From Promethearchaeota archaeon (GTDB lineage: Archaea; Asgardarchaeota; Lokiarchaeia; Sigyniarchaeales; SOKP01), in contig JAHPYZ010000021.1 in assembly GCA_019058425.1 (NCBI GenBank), positions 5,793 through 56,689 of the forward strand: a stretch of DNA of 50,897 nt. The letters are read 5' to 3'. The translations under genes were made by a program, and so were the position numbers. Each line of letters starts with the position of its first letter. Position 1 is the stretch's first letter. The notes beneath the pieces are model-generated. The model worked only from the letters and a program-made list of their open reading frames with translations, was not told the DNA's origin and did not search any database. Of the stretch, positions 1 to 9,642 are shown piece after piece.

Positions 1-849
1 ATAACTATGCAATATGTCACCCGGTCTTGGATCAGAATAGTTAATTTTGAGATTTTCTTTATTTGTTAGCTTCAACATTAATTTAGCAAGTTCAGTTAGT
101 GTAATTGGAGATCCGCAAGCTATATTCAAAATTTCACCACCAATATTATGTTCTGCCGCCAATAAATTTGCCTGAACAACATCTTTAATATAAGTAAAGT
201 CTCTTATATTTTCTCCATCTCCAAATATGGTTAAATCTTCATTCCTAATAATTTTACCCATCCATATTGCAATTACTCCACTATAAGGGGAATCTCTTTG
301 CCTTGGACCATATATATTAAAATATCTTAAACAGCATGCATTTAATCCATAAACATGATGATATGATTGGATATAAGCTTCACAAGCTAGCTTTGTAACC
401 CCATAAGGTGATAAGGGGATTCTTCGCATATCTTCTCGTTTAGGTAAAGTAGGAGTATCACCATACACAGAAGCACTTGAAGCAAATATTATCTTTTCAA
501 TATCTTTTTTTCTAGCCGCGTTTAATATGTTTAAAATACCGTTCACATTAAAGTCATTACATGAAGATGGCATTTTAACGGATTGTGGGACACTAACAAA
601 GGAAGCTTCATGATATATTGTATCAATATCTTTGAATGTATCTAAAAGAAAGTTTAGATCTCTTACATCTCCTTTTTGAAAATCAAAATTTTTGTTCTTA
701 AAAGCAGCCTCTAAATTATCCAACCTCCCACTAAAAAGATTATCAATCCCTATTACTTCAGCTCCTAATTCAAGAAGTTTATCTGTTAAGTTACTGCCAA
801 TAAAACCAGCAGCACCAGTAACAACAATTCTTTTACCTTTAACGGACAT
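1..849 (-). CDS. NAD-dependent sugar-nucleotide epimerase, C-terminus cut off by window edge
   Basis: This is an extended short-chain dehydrogenase/reductase that probably interconverts UDP-sugars at C4 (GalE/WbpP-like). Reading from ATG at 849, the N-terminus has the NAD-binding GxxGxxG as GAAGFIGSN, then DNLFSGR, the catalytic Ser region ASSASVYGD, and the YxxxK pair as YGVTK. Later come RYFNIYGPRQ and DFTYIKDV, all typical of the GalE/WbpP group. About 283 residues are visible; family members are about 310-330, so only the C-terminus is missing. It follows the GT4 gene on the same strand after a 31-nt gap that holds its own TATA-like box. The exact substrate cannot be told from sequence. 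Confidence 0.9.
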   Translation of the reverse strand, partial: MSVKGKRIVVTGAAGFIGSNLTDKLLELGAEVIGIDNLFSGRLDNLEAAFKNKNFDFQKGDVRDLNFLLDTFKDIDTIYHEASFVSVPQSVKMPSSCNDFNVNGILNILNAARKKDIEKIIFASSASVYGDTPTLPKREDMRRIPLSPYGVTKLACEAYIQSYHHVYGLNACCLRYFNIYGPRQRDSPYSGVIAIWMGKIIRNEDLTIFGDGENIRDFTYIKDVVQANLLAAEHNIGGEILNIACGSPITLTELAKLMLKLTNKENLKINYSDPRPGDILHSY

Positions 850-870
850 ATTTATACTATTATTCTTTTG

Positions 871-880
871 ATTTTAAATT
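871..880 (-). promoter_or_regulatory. Candidate TATA box for the epimerase gene at 849
   Basis: Read on the minus strand this is AATTTAAAAT, centred about 26 nt before the ATG at 849. That is where an archaeal TATA box sits for a leaderless transcript. No Shine-Dalgarno sequence is seen before this ATG, which agrees. AT-rich background makes chance matches common. Confidence 0.35.
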
Positions 881-2089
881 TTACTCCGTTCTTTCTTTAC
901 TTTGGAGTGAGTTCATAAGATCCTTATTAAAATAATCCATTAACATTTCCCATCGAAACTTGTTATAGATTTTTTTATAACCATTTTCTCCTAAACTCCT
1001 TCTTAACTTCTTGTCTTCAATTAATTTTATAATCTTATTGCTTAATTCATTTGTTGTATAGTTATTACTCAATAATAATCCAACATCATTATCCTTGATT
1101 AGATCTGTTGAACAAGCTGTTGTTATATATGTTTTTTTACACGCCATATATTCCAAGCATTTTACTGGAATTACATATCTAAGGTAATTTTTATAGATTA
1201 GTAACCCAATCCCGATATCACAATTATTCATGTAATATGGTATTTCACCGTGAGGTTTAATACCTAAAAGATGGACCTGTTCTTTTAAATTATGATTATT
1301 AACAAAATTCAATATTTTCTTTTTTGATGGGCCGTCTCCGATGATTAAAACTTTAGTATCTTTATGTGATTCTAAAATCTGAGGTAAAGCTTTAATTAAA
1401 TTATGCAATGCATAATTCTCTGATAATAAACCCACATATAAAAGTATATTTTCACACCCATACTTGTCTTTTAAATCTTCTTGATTTTTGAAAGGGAAGA
1501 AATCTTTTGTATCTATACCGTTTGGATGTATCTTAAAATTTACATTTCTTAATTTCTTCAATTTTGAAAGGTATTCTTTCATTTCTGATGTGTTAACATA
1601 AAAAATATTTGAACTCTGAATTGATTTAAAAACACGTGTAAAGCTTAATTTATATATAAGGTTAATAGGAAAAGAATACATTTCTGAATTAAGAAAAATA
1701 TCTTGAGATCTTATGATATGAGGAATCTTTAGAATTTTAGAAAGATATCCCCCAACCACGCTTGCAAAATGATAGGCATGATACTGAGATAGAATTATAT
1801 CTGGTGAAAATGACTTTCTCATCTTTAATAGATATTTAGCTAAGTTTTCAAAATGTGAAATTATTATATTAAAAGGATTTTTAACTGCTGGATTAGAATA
1901 ATGTACTTTGACATTAGGGATAAAATATTTTTGTATGTCCCCCATGTATACATTTTTTCCATGATCTCCTTGGCAAATGACTCTTACTTCATGACCATAT
2001 TTAGAGAGATATTCAACTATTTTATGAGTATTAAATGATCCCGCTCCGACATGTGGTGGATAGTAATGTACAAAATATACTATTTTCAT
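881..2089 (-). CDS. GT4-family glycosyltransferase
   Basis: A cytoplasmic GT-B retaining glycosyltransferase (GT4, Glycos_transf_1 type), 402 aa from the chosen start. The N-terminal Rossmann half begins MKIVYFVHYYPPHVGAG. The C-terminal donor-binding half carries LLYVGLLS, VLIIGDGP and the VKCLEYMACKK segment that replaces the classical E-x7-E motif. A longer reading from 2128 adds 13 residues, but the paralogue at 18904-20094 starts exactly at the equivalent Met, so ATG 2089 is preferred. The two share long near-identical stretches (for example GGYLS-I-KIPHIIRS), pointing to duplication. Donor and acceptor are unknown. Confidence 0.9.
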   Translation of the reverse strand: MKIVYFVHYYPPHVGAGSFNTHKIVEYLSKYGHEVRVICQGDHGKNVYMGDIQKYFIPNVKVHYSNPAVKNPFNIIISHFENLAKYLLKMRKSFSPDIILSQYHAYHFASVVGGYLSKILKIPHIIRSQDIFLNSEMYSFPINLIYKLSFTRVFKSIQSSNIFYVNTSEMKEYLSKLKKLRNVNFKIHPNGIDTKDFFPFKNQEDLKDKYGCENILLYVGLLSENYALHNLIKALPQILESHKDTKVLIIGDGPSKKKILNFVNNHNLKEQVHLLGIKPHGEIPYYMNNCDIGIGLLIYKNYLRYVIPVKCLEYMACKKTYITTACSTDLIKDNDVGLLLSNNYTTNELSNKIIKLIEDKKLRRSLGENGYKKIYNKFRWEMLMDYFNKDLMNSLQSKERTE

Positions 2090-2255
2090 AGGCTTATTGA
2101 TTAATTTTTGAGTGATTAATTTAATCACCTTAGATTTAATTCTTAAATTTTTAATACAATTTAGCTTTTACTTCACGAACATATGGATTTTTAATTCATT
2201 TTAAAAATTAAAATAGTTAATGTTATCAGTTTTCAAGTATTTTAGTTAAACTGTG

Positions 2256-3365
2256 ATGAAAAGGAGATTAAAATCTGTTTTATACATGGGAGCTTATGAG
2301 GAGTATTATGCTCGAAATAATATCTTTATAAAAGGGTTACAGTCAAATCATATTAAAGTATTTCAATACAATATCAATACTAATAATCTAAAAAAAAATG
2401 TGTTTTCATTTCTAAAAAATTTCAAAACTCTTTATTCAAAAGATGTAGATTTAATTCTACTTCACACACAAGTACCAATCCAGTTTTTATTAGCAAAGAT
2501 TTTGGCATATCTAAAAAGAGTACCATTAATACATGATAAATTTATTTCTAAACTTCAAACTGTTTATTATGATCGCAATTTGCATGGACGTACTAAGTTA
2601 CTACCAAAAATTTTATGGTATTTCATTCTTTATTCTATAGATTTAATAGAATGTAAGTTATCAGACTATATTTTATTGGATACTAATACTCACATTAAAT
2701 ATTTTTATGAAAAATTTAAATCACCATTAAAAAAGTATAGACGATTTCTAATTGGAGCACAAGATGATATTTTTTATCCATTAAACAATGAAATTAAGAA
2801 GAACAAACAATTTATAATAGGATTTTGGGGAACTTTTATTCCATTACAAGGAATTCAATATATTTTGGAAGCAGCAAAGATTCTTGAAAAAGAAACAGAC
2901 ATAAAATTTGTTTTTATAGGAGATGGACAAGAATTTCCCGAGAGTTTAGCCTTAGCAAAAAGACTAAATCTCAAAAATATAGAATTTAAAGGAAAAATAC
3001 CCTTGAATCAGCTCCCAGAATATATCTGCCAATTCGATATTGGTCTAGGGATTTTTGGGGATACAGATAAAACAATCCAAGTTATTCCAAATAAAGTATT
3101 TGAAGGACTCGCTATGGATTTACCTATGATTTCATGTGATAGTCCCGCTGTTCGAGAATTATTTACTCCTGATGAAAATATTATCTTGTGTGAAAGAGCC
3201 AATTCAAATTCCTTAGCTGATAGTATTTTAAAGTTGAAAAAAGATAAAGAATTGAGAATAAAGGTGAAAAATAATGCAAATAGACTTTTTCATGAGTATT
3301 GTTCGACTGAAGCAATAAGTAGGACTTTAGTGAATTATTTGAATAATATTATAAAAAGGAAGTAA
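2256..3365 (+). CDS. GT4-like glycosyltransferase
   Basis: A 369-aa GT-B glycosyltransferase. The C-terminal half has IIGFWGTFIPLQGI, FVFIGDGQE and VIPNKVFEGLAMDLPMI, the last holding the donor-phosphate-binding Glu of GT4 enzymes. A GTG lies immediately before the ATG at 2256; the ATG is chosen. It is transcribed alone between two minus-strand genes and ends 3 nt before the convergent epimerase gene, leaving almost no room for separate terminators. The N-terminal half is divergent, so its acceptor cannot be guessed. Confidence 0.87.
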   Translation: MKRRLKSVLYMGAYEEYYARNNIFIKGLQSNHIKVFQYNINTNNLKKNVFSFLKNFKTLYSKDVDLILLHTQVPIQFLLAKILAYLKRVPLIHDKFISKLQTVYYDRNLHGRTKLLPKILWYFILYSIDLIECKLSDYILLDTNTHIKYFYEKFKSPLKKYRRFLIGAQDDIFYPLNNEIKKNKQFIIGFWGTFIPLQGIQYILEAAKILEKETDIKFVFIGDGQEFPESLALAKRLNLKNIEFKGKIPLNQLPEYICQFDIGLGIFGDTDKTIQVIPNKVFEGLAMDLPMISCDSPAVRELFTPDENIILCERANSNSLADSILKLKKDKELRIKVKNNANRLFHEYCSTEAISRTLVNYLNNIIKRK

Positions 3366-3368
3366 AAT

Positions 3369-4499
3369 CTATTTTAATAATCCTTTTTCTTTTAATTGCT
3401 TTATAGCAGTAGCTGACTTATCCAAAGCTATATCTTTTTGTGTTTTTACCCACTCAACCAACTCTTTCATACCAACTTCGAATGTATACTGAGGTTTGAA
3501 TCCAAGATTTGAGGAAATTTTGGAAATATCAGAAAAACAATGTCGTATATCACCAGGTCGAAATTGATTAGTAAATATTGGTGTAATATTAGGATTTATA
3601 AGTTTAGCAAGAATCTCAGCTATCTCCTTTATGGATATTGGATTAGCTGTCCCCACATTAAAGACTTCATTTCTTGCTTGTTCTTTTTCCATCGATAATA
3701 GAAACGCCTGACATATATCTTTAACATGAATAAAATCTCTTGATTGGTTACCATCTTCATAAATGGTTGGAGCATTATTAGATAATAGACTACTAGAAAA
3801 AATAGCACAAACACCAGTATAAGGATTTGATAATGCTTGACGACTCCCATAAACATTAAATAGTCTTAGGGCTGTAGTGTCAATCCCATAAGTTTCACCA
3901 ATTAATAAAGACATCTTTTCTTGTTCTTTTTTAGTTAATGCATAAATTGAAGTACAATCTTGGGGTTTTTCTTCGTTCGTTGGTATTGGTACAGCTTTTT
4001 TGCCGCAAATAGGACAATTTAATTCCCAAACTCCTTTTTCTAATTGTGCAGTATTTCTTAATTTTGGAGAAATTTCACCACAACTCGAACATTTATAAGC
4101 TCCCTCTCCGTACGTTGACATCGAAGAAGCGACTATTAATTTTTTTATATCGTGGGCGTTATTAACCAAAATATCCAAAAATCGAGCAGTTCCTAATACA
4201 TTAACATCAACATACTTATCAATTTGGTACATTGATTGGGCAACACCTACCATGGCAGCTAAATGAAAAACAACCTCAACATCATTTAAAATCTCTACAA
4301 GAGCTTCTTTATTTCTAATATCATTTTTAATGAATTTAATATCCTCTGATAAATAATTTGGTTGTTTTGTAATATTGCCATGGACTTGAGGTTCTAATGA
4401 GTCATATACAATAACTTCATGTCCTAAAGCAACAAGATCATCAACTAAATGGCTTCCAATGAATCCTGCTCCTCCAATTACTAAAATCTTTCTTGTCAT
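3369..4499 (-). CDS. NAD-dependent epimerase/dehydratase with inserted zinc ribbon
   Basis: An extended SDR of 376 aa. It has the NAD motif GGAGFIGSH near residue 9, the ASSMSTYGEG active-site Ser region and the YxxxK pair Y186/K190. Between Ser and Tyr is an insertion with C137-x2-C140 and C162-x2-C165, a likely structural zinc ribbon. This insertion marks a known subgroup often annotated as dTDP-L-rhamnose 4-epimerase-like. The downstream motifs RLFNVYGSRQALSNPYTG and SRDFIHVKDI also match it. It probably makes a C4-epimerised deoxyhexose nucleotide and would fit with the Rml genes at 35.6-39 kb. Substrate is inferred, not proven. Confidence 0.88.
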   Translation of the reverse strand: MTRKILVIGGAGFIGSHLVDDLVALGHEVIVYDSLEPQVHGNITKQPNYLSEDIKFIKNDIRNKEALVEILNDVEVVFHLAAMVGVAQSMYQIDKYVDVNVLGTARFLDILVNNAHDIKKLIVASSMSTYGEGAYKCSSCGEISPKLRNTAQLEKGVWELNCPICGKKAVPIPTNEEKPQDCTSIYALTKKEQEKMSLLIGETYGIDTTALRLFNVYGSRQALSNPYTGVCAIFSSSLLSNNAPTIYEDGNQSRDFIHVKDICQAFLLSMEKEQARNEVFNVGTANPISIKEIAEILAKLINPNITPIFTNQFRPGDIRHCFSDISKISSNLGFKPQYTFEVGMKELVEWVKTQKDIALDKSATAIKQLKEKGLLK

Positions 4500-4696
4500 T
4501 ATACTTCGGGCAAATTTTTAATTTAATCTATACCGCTTTTAGATAAATTATATTTATTTATTAATTATACTTCTTATATCTCTTTTAATGAATTTAATTA
4601 GCAATCAATTAAAAATTATTTGAAACAATCCAGATTACTATTTTATTTAATTCATAAGATGTAATATTCGACTTGTAGTTGAAGAGCTATTGATTA

Positions 4697-6250
4697 TTAA
4701 GCATTAATTGAAGTTGAAGGCTTTTTTTTGGCAAAAAAACCTTTAAACATATCAAAAAGAATTTTTAATATTGATTTTACTGTTTTTATTGAAGTAACGT
4801 TTAGACTAATTAGAAATATAAAATATAATAATATAGAAATTATCGCACCAATCCAGTCGATATTAATAAAGAAATAGACTATTTCATAACATAAAATGGA
4901 TGTAATTGAGGCAAATATTATTTTAAAAAGAACTTTTTCTTTTTTGGAAAGAATTTTCTTTCTATTACAAAAAGTGAAATATATTATGAAAATAATTAAG
5001 GTTGATATCAAAAATCCATATCCCGCAAATAGTAAATTTGAAGTTTGAATGGATAAAATTAAAAAGACTGTATTGGACACTCCAGCAATAATTTCTGCGA
5101 GTAAATTTATCTTTGTTTTATTATTAGCCATTGGGAATTTAGATAAAAATTGATTTAGGCAATAAAAGATTCCCGCAATTATGACTATTTTAAATAAGAC
5201 AATAAAAATTAAGTTAGAGTAATTACGATAAAGTAAATTAATCAAAAAGGGGGAAAATATATAAATTAAAATTAAAGATGTAATTTCTAAAATGGAAATT
5301 AATTGTAGAATAAAATTAGAGATTTTTTTGATTTGATCCATATTATTATCTACAAAAAGCTCTGAAATATATGAATAGGCCATATTGCTTATGGGAATTC
5401 CAATTAAACCTACAAAAATAATAATCAAATTTGTTGACAAATGATAATAAACAGCGTAAATTTGATTAACAGAACTTAAAAGCACTGTTCCTGCCCTAAA
5501 ATTCAAGAAATAAAACACATTCATCAATAAAAGAGGATAACTAAAAATCATGATTTTTTTTCCTATTCCTTTATCCGAATGCTCTATATTCTGTGGAAAT
5601 TGAATTTGAGACTTAAATTTAAAATAAAAGTAGAATCCAAAACTCAAACCACCTAAATACATAAAGATATATAAGATAATTGCCGTAAATGAATTTAGAA
5701 TATTAAGGAATCTCAAAATTAGTAAAATTATTATGAATATGAGACTAATCGATAAGTTCATCATACCTATAACTTTTGATTTCTTCAATCCATAAAAAGC
5801 ACTCTCAAGGATTTTAAAGGAAACGACAGCAATTACACCAATGATTATCATTAAATAAAATGAAATATTGGAGAATTGTGAAACTGTAAAATTGAATCCC
5901 AATAGTACTACTATTGAAAATATAAAGAAGATTACAAAAAAATTACTTAACAAAATTATGAGTATTTTCTTATTAAATGAATGAATTTTATCATGACCAA
6001 TTTCTTGATAAAATTTTGGTAAAACTGCTGGAGTTATAAGCATAAATGCTAGAAATGCACTTATATAACCTATGTAAATAGTATAATTTGATGCACTTAT
6101 TACATCTAACCAATTATAAAGCAATATATCTTTAGCTAAGAACAGAATAAAAAATGAAAAATAATTAAATCCACTAGTTATTGAAATATTTATTACCATA
6201 TTGGTCGATAATTCATCAAAAGAGAGGTCTTCTTTCTCTAGTTCTTTCAA
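4697..6250 (-). CDS. Polysaccharide flippase (MOP/Wzx-like)
   Basis: A 517-aa integral membrane protein with about 14 hydrophobic helices, the size and layout of MOP-superfamily lipid-linked oligosaccharide flippases. It should move a lipid-linked glycan across the cytoplasmic membrane. Helix-loop features such as GLIGIPISNMAYSYISELFV and PMANNKTKINLLAEI are typical. The start is a TTG at 6250 preceded by an AAAGGTAG Shine-Dalgarno stretch at good spacing. The C-terminus ends in a Lys-rich FFAKKKP tail. A second flippase lies at 26722-28017, so the locus may export two different glycans. Confidence 0.85.
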   Translation of the reverse strand: MKELEKEDLSFDELSTNMVINISITSGFNYFSFFILFLAKDILLYNWLDVISASNYTIYIGYISAFLAFMLITPAVLPKFYQEIGHDKIHSFNKKILIILLSNFFVIFFIFSIVVLLGFNFTVSQFSNISFYLMIIIGVIAVVSFKILESAFYGLKKSKVIGMMNLSISLIFIIILLILRFLNILNSFTAIILYIFMYLGGLSFGFYFYFKFKSQIQFPQNIEHSDKGIGKKIMIFSYPLLLMNVFYFLNFRAGTVLLSSVNQIYAVYYHLSTNLIIIFVGLIGIPISNMAYSYISELFVDNNMDQIKKISNFILQLISILEITSLILIYIFSPFLINLLYRNYSNLIFIVLFKIVIIAGIFYCLNQFLSKFPMANNKTKINLLAEIIAGVSNTVFLILSIQTSNLLFAGYGFLISTLIIFIIYFTFCNRKKILSKKEKVLFKIIFASITSILCYEIVYFFINIDWIGAIISILLYFIFLISLNVTSIKTVKSILKILFDMFKGFFAKKKPSTSINA

Positions 6251-6361
6251 TAATACTACCTTTGTGTAAAAATTAAGAAGAATTTAATAAGTATAACAAT
6301 AAGAAACTTAAAAGCTATTAATAGTTTTTACCTTTTTAATCTTGAATAAATCCTAACAACT

Positions 6362-7162
6362 TTATTGCTTGTCAGATCGCGATAAATAAAAGGCACTTTG
6401 ACCATTAGTTTCATTTCCATATTCAAAGTTATCAATTTTAAAATTGAAATTCTTTAATATTGATTCAAAGTATTTTTTATTATATCGAACACAATGAAGT
6501 GGTCCACTCCACGTCATCTTATAATTTTTTGGATTAATTGTTATATTGGGTACATTTTCTTCAACGAAAGCAGTAAGAAATATTTTTCCTGACGGTTCTA
6601 ATAATCGTCTAAATTCTTTTAAATAGAGTTTAATATCCTCTATTGTCATATGTGAAAACACAGAATAAAGATATATTATATCAAATTCTCTCTCATTGAA
6701 GGGTAGGGAAAATTTATTATCTATTGACACTCCTTTAGGATTATATCTCTGATTTTCTATGTCAATATGTTCAAATTGAAAAGTTGGATGCCAACGATTT
6801 ATGAAGTGTTGACACCATTCAATTGCTCTTACACTAACATCAATTCCATAATACTTATTTATATCCCCAATTTGATTTAATATTCCAATCGGTAAACGAC
6901 CCACACCACAACCAACATCTAAAATACGACTACTTTTATCTAAATCGAAATGATTTATTAAGCGTTTAGCTTCTAAACATGCGGATGAAAAGAAATAATC
7001 ATTATCATTAAAATTAGTTCCACAAAAACGTAGATGTTTTGCTGGAAGGATTGTATTATTATGTTTTACATAATTTATGGGAGATTGGGCTGTAATCTTA
7101 TGTATAATATTTCTAATGTATTTGGGAATGAATTTATAAACTTTAAAATTAAATTTGTTCAT
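6362..7162 (-). CDS. Class I SAM-dependent methyltransferase
   Basis: A 266-aa protein with a Rossmann-fold SAM-binding motif I, LDVGCGVGRL, at residues 81-90, an acidic loop at GIDVS, and a post-motif FDIIYLYSVFSHM. The C-terminal part KIFLTAF is motif III. The basic N-terminus before the fold may help membrane or substrate contact. It is probably a sugar O- or N-methyltransferase, inferred only from its setting between a flippase and a GT2. A 79-codon reading frame on the opposite strand at 7034-7273 overlaps its start and looks spurious. Confidence 0.85.
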   Translation of the reverse strand: MNKFNFKVYKFIPKYIRNIIHKITAQSPINYVKHNNTILPAKHLRFCGTNFNDNDYFFSSACLEAKRLINHFDLDKSSRILDVGCGVGRLPIGILNQIGDINKYYGIDVSVRAIEWCQHFINRWHPTFQFEHIDIENQRYNPKGVSIDNKFSLPFNEREFDIIYLYSVFSHMTIEDIKLYLKEFRRLLEPSGKIFLTAFVEENVPNITINPKNYKMTWSGPLHCVRYNKKYFESILKNFNFKIDNFEYGNETNGQSAFYLSRSDKQ

Positions 7163-7384
7163 AATACTATTCGCTATATACCTCTTTTTTTCTTAAAAAT
7201 TTACTTTACAATCCAACGCATGTTTTTTTTATTATATTTAATTAGGTATCCATTTTATAATATAATTTTCTAAATACTGCTGATAATCCAAAAAGAATGA
7301 TTTCAAAAATTAATTTTAGAAAGTGTTAATGTAAAAAATTAGATTAGCATAATTGTGGAAGAAATGCCAATAATTTAATTGCTT

Positions 7385-8224
7385 TTACTTTTTAAACAGA
7401 ATCCTTTTGATCTTCTTAAAAAAATATAAAATAATACATAAAAAAAGCATTAATATTAATTTTCTTAAGATAATATATGAAGATCCAAATTCCCGTGATG
7501 CTAAATTGATCGGAACCTCTTCAATTTTATAACGGCGTAAAACGGCTTGTAAAATTAATTCCGTTGTAAACGCATACCCTTTAAATCTAATATTCTCAAA
7601 GATATTTCTAGTTCTTTTATGAAGTGCCCTAAAACCACTTTGATTATTTTTAATTTTTTGACCAAAAAGAAGTATTATTATTACTTCCATTAATGCTTCT
7701 CCAAGTCGAGTTGCTACAGGCAATTTATAGTTGAAAGTACCTTTATATCTAGATCCTATTGCAATATCCGCATCTCCTTGAATTATAGGTTTAACCAAAT
7801 TGAATATATCTTCTGCTCTATGTTGTCCATCTGAGTCCATTGTGATGATAATTTCCCCTTGACTATGTCGAATTCCTGTAAGAAGAGCTTTTCCGTATCC
7901 CTGATTAATTTTATGTTCAATAATGTGAATATCTCCATCTCGTCTAACTTTTTTTATTTCATTAAGACTCATGTCTGTTGAATGGTCATCAACTACAATA
8001 ACTTCAATCGATTCATTTTTAGGGAGATTTTCCAATACAGTTTTAATTGTGTTTTCTTCATTATAAACAGGGAGTATAATAGAAATAAGCTTGTCGCTAT
8101 TGGTGCGCTTATTTTTGTTAAGATACTCATAAAGTAATTTAAAATTATTTAATTTTCTCGAATTCTTCTTACTTCGGCCTTCCAATAAAGTACTTGATTT
8201 AACGTTTAAGGATGGAGTTGTCAA
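7385..8224 (-). CDS. Dolichol-phosphate mannosyltransferase-like GT2
   Basis: A GT-A fold family 2 glycosyltransferase, 279 aa. After a poorly conserved 45-residue N-terminal tail the catalytic domain begins ISIILPVYNEENT, with VVDDHSTD, the metal-binding TMDSDGQH and GSRYKG motifs of DPM1-like enzymes that load a sugar onto a polyprenyl phosphate. One hydrophobic segment near the C-terminus (LILMLFLCIILYFF) probably anchors it in the membrane. No ATG occurs before the catalytic core, so TTG 8224 is the assumed start. Domain 1 of the fusion protein at 12931-14577 is its closest relative in the window. Confidence 0.9.
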   Translation of the reverse strand: MTTPSLNVKSSTLLEGRSKKNSRKLNNFKLLYEYLNKNKRTNSDKLISIILPVYNEENTIKTVLENLPKNESIEVIVVDDHSTDMSLNEIKKVRRDGDIHIIEHKINQGYGKALLTGIRHSQGEIIITMDSDGQHRAEDIFNLVKPIIQGDADIAIGSRYKGTFNYKLPVATRLGEALMEVIIILLFGQKIKNNQSGFRALHKRTRNIFENIRFKGYAFTTELILQAVLRRYKIEEVPINLASREFGSSYIILRKLILMLFLCIILYFFKKIKRILFKK

Positions 8225-8451
8225 AATATTTGCTGTGTTTTAGAAGTTATTATTTTCAATATTTTGATATTAATATTAAATTGGTTGTATTTAATTTTAA
8301 TTTTTCTGAGAAATAGATACCTAATAAATGAAAAAAAATTAAGCTTTTCCTTTCAAAATCTCATATTTGATTAAACTACCACAGAAATAAATTCAAAAAC
8401 CCAAAGTATTAATTTTATTATTCTAAATCTGAAATTAGGTGTAGAAAATTT

Positions 8452-8457
8452 GGTGAT
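8452..8457 (+). promoter_or_regulatory. Shine-Dalgarno site supporting an ATT start at 8464
   Basis: GGTGAT is complementary to the 3' end of 16S rRNA (core AGGAGGTGATCC) and lies 6 nt before the ATT at 8464. It helps decide the start of the following GT4 gene, which has no ATG, and whose first GTG lies inside the first beta strand. Confidence 0.5.
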
Positions 8458-8463
8458 ATAATT

Positions 8464-9606
8464 ATTAACATCGTATTTGTGGCTCCATTTTTTAATGAAA
8501 AACCAAATAGAAAATCAAGTTTAATTTTATTAGTTAATGAGTTATCAAAATATGCAAATATAATTATTATATCATCAAAAGTAGAAGGTACAAAGAGTAA
8601 AGAAACAATAAACCCTAATTTGCGAATTTATAGGTTTAAACCTACAATATATTTACCAAAATTACCATATACTCTGGATTTTATATTAATTAAAAGAATC
8701 CTTAAAATTTGTAAAAAAGAAAAATGTGATATAATAATCGGATATAGCCTTCAATTTTTATCATGTTTTTCAGCAGTTATTGCAGCTAAATTGAGCAGAA
8801 TCCCTTTTATTTGCCGAATAGTTGGAGCAAGTAATACTACCAATAAGAATGGAATTGAAATCCTCTCAAAAATATACGATAAATCATTTGCTAGAATTAC
8901 TCTAAAACTATCTGATAAAATTTTTGTACAGACAAAAAGCTTAATATCGAGACCTATAGAATTAGGAGCACCAATATCAAAGATATCTATTGTAGAGGAT
9001 GGAATAGACTTCTCCAGATTTTCTGGAATTGAAGATGAAGATTCACTTAGGAAAAAATTAAAGATAGACAAATCGAATATTATTATTACATTTATTAGCA
9101 GAATTTTTGAACTAAAAGGAATTGAGGATTTGATTGTTGTTGCAAAGCAGATACTAAAAGAACATCAAAATGTGAATTTTTTAATTGCTGGAAGAGGATC
9201 CCTAGAAAAAAAACTTGAACATGAAGCTAGGATAACAAAAAACCTTTTATACCTAGGATATCGAAAGGATGTTCCAAATCTGCTTGCTATTAGTGACATA
9301 TATGTATTACCTTCCTATAGTGAAGGTTTGTCTCCAGCAATACTTGAAGCCATGGCAAGTGGGTTACCAGTAGTTACTACGAATGTAGGGTCCAATCCGG
9401 ATATCAATATAAACGGAAACCATGGAAATTTAATTAATCCAGGAGATCAAATTAATCTTAAAAAAAACATTATTAATTTTATTCAAGATGAGACTTTAAG
9501 AAAGAAAATAGGTACCATTAATAAAAAAAACATCCAAATGAACTTTGATTTGAAGAAAACTGCTTTGAAATTTTTAGGAGAAATTAAAAAACTTTCTTTC
9601 GCTTAG
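8464..9606 (+). CDS. GT4-family glycosyltransferase, apparent ATT start
   Basis: A 380-aa GT-B enzyme with the full GT4 signature: FISRIFELKGIEDL, FLIAGRGSLE, LGYRKDVPNLL, and the E-x7-E motif in SEGLSPAILEAMASGLPVV. The N-terminal strand reads (I/M)NIVFVAPFFNEKP. Counting only ATG, GTG or TTG, the gene would begin at GTG 8479 and lose most of strand beta-1. The only suitable codon is ATT 8464, preceded by GGTGAT at 6-nt spacing; an in-frame stop lies at 8410. It heads the plus-strand group leading to the sulfoquinovose genes, which suggests, without proof, a role in the same glycan. Confidence 0.88.
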   Translation: MNIVFVAPFFNEKPNRKSSLILLVNELSKYANIIIISSKVEGTKSKETINPNLRIYRFKPTIYLPKLPYTLDFILIKRILKICKKEKCDIIIGYSLQFLSCFSAVIAAKLSRIPFICRIVGASNTTNKNGIEILSKIYDKSFARITLKLSDKIFVQTKSLISRPIELGAPISKISIVEDGIDFSRFSGIEDEDSLRKKLKIDKSNIIITFISRIFELKGIEDLIVVAKQILKEHQNVNFLIAGRGSLEKKLEHEARITKNLLYLGYRKDVPNLLAISDIYVLPSYSEGLSPAILEAMASGLPVVTTNVGSNPDININGNHGNLINPGDQINLKKNIINFIQDETLRKKIGTINKKNIQMNFDLKKTALKFLGEIKKLSFA

Positions 9607-9642
9607 GAGAACTTATTATATAATTGCTTTAAATTATGAATT

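Noticed and set aside
7034-7273. 79-codon plus-strand frame
   Set aside because: Half overlaps the methyltransferase start on the other strand, is made of AT-rich hydrophobic codons and matches nothing recognisable.
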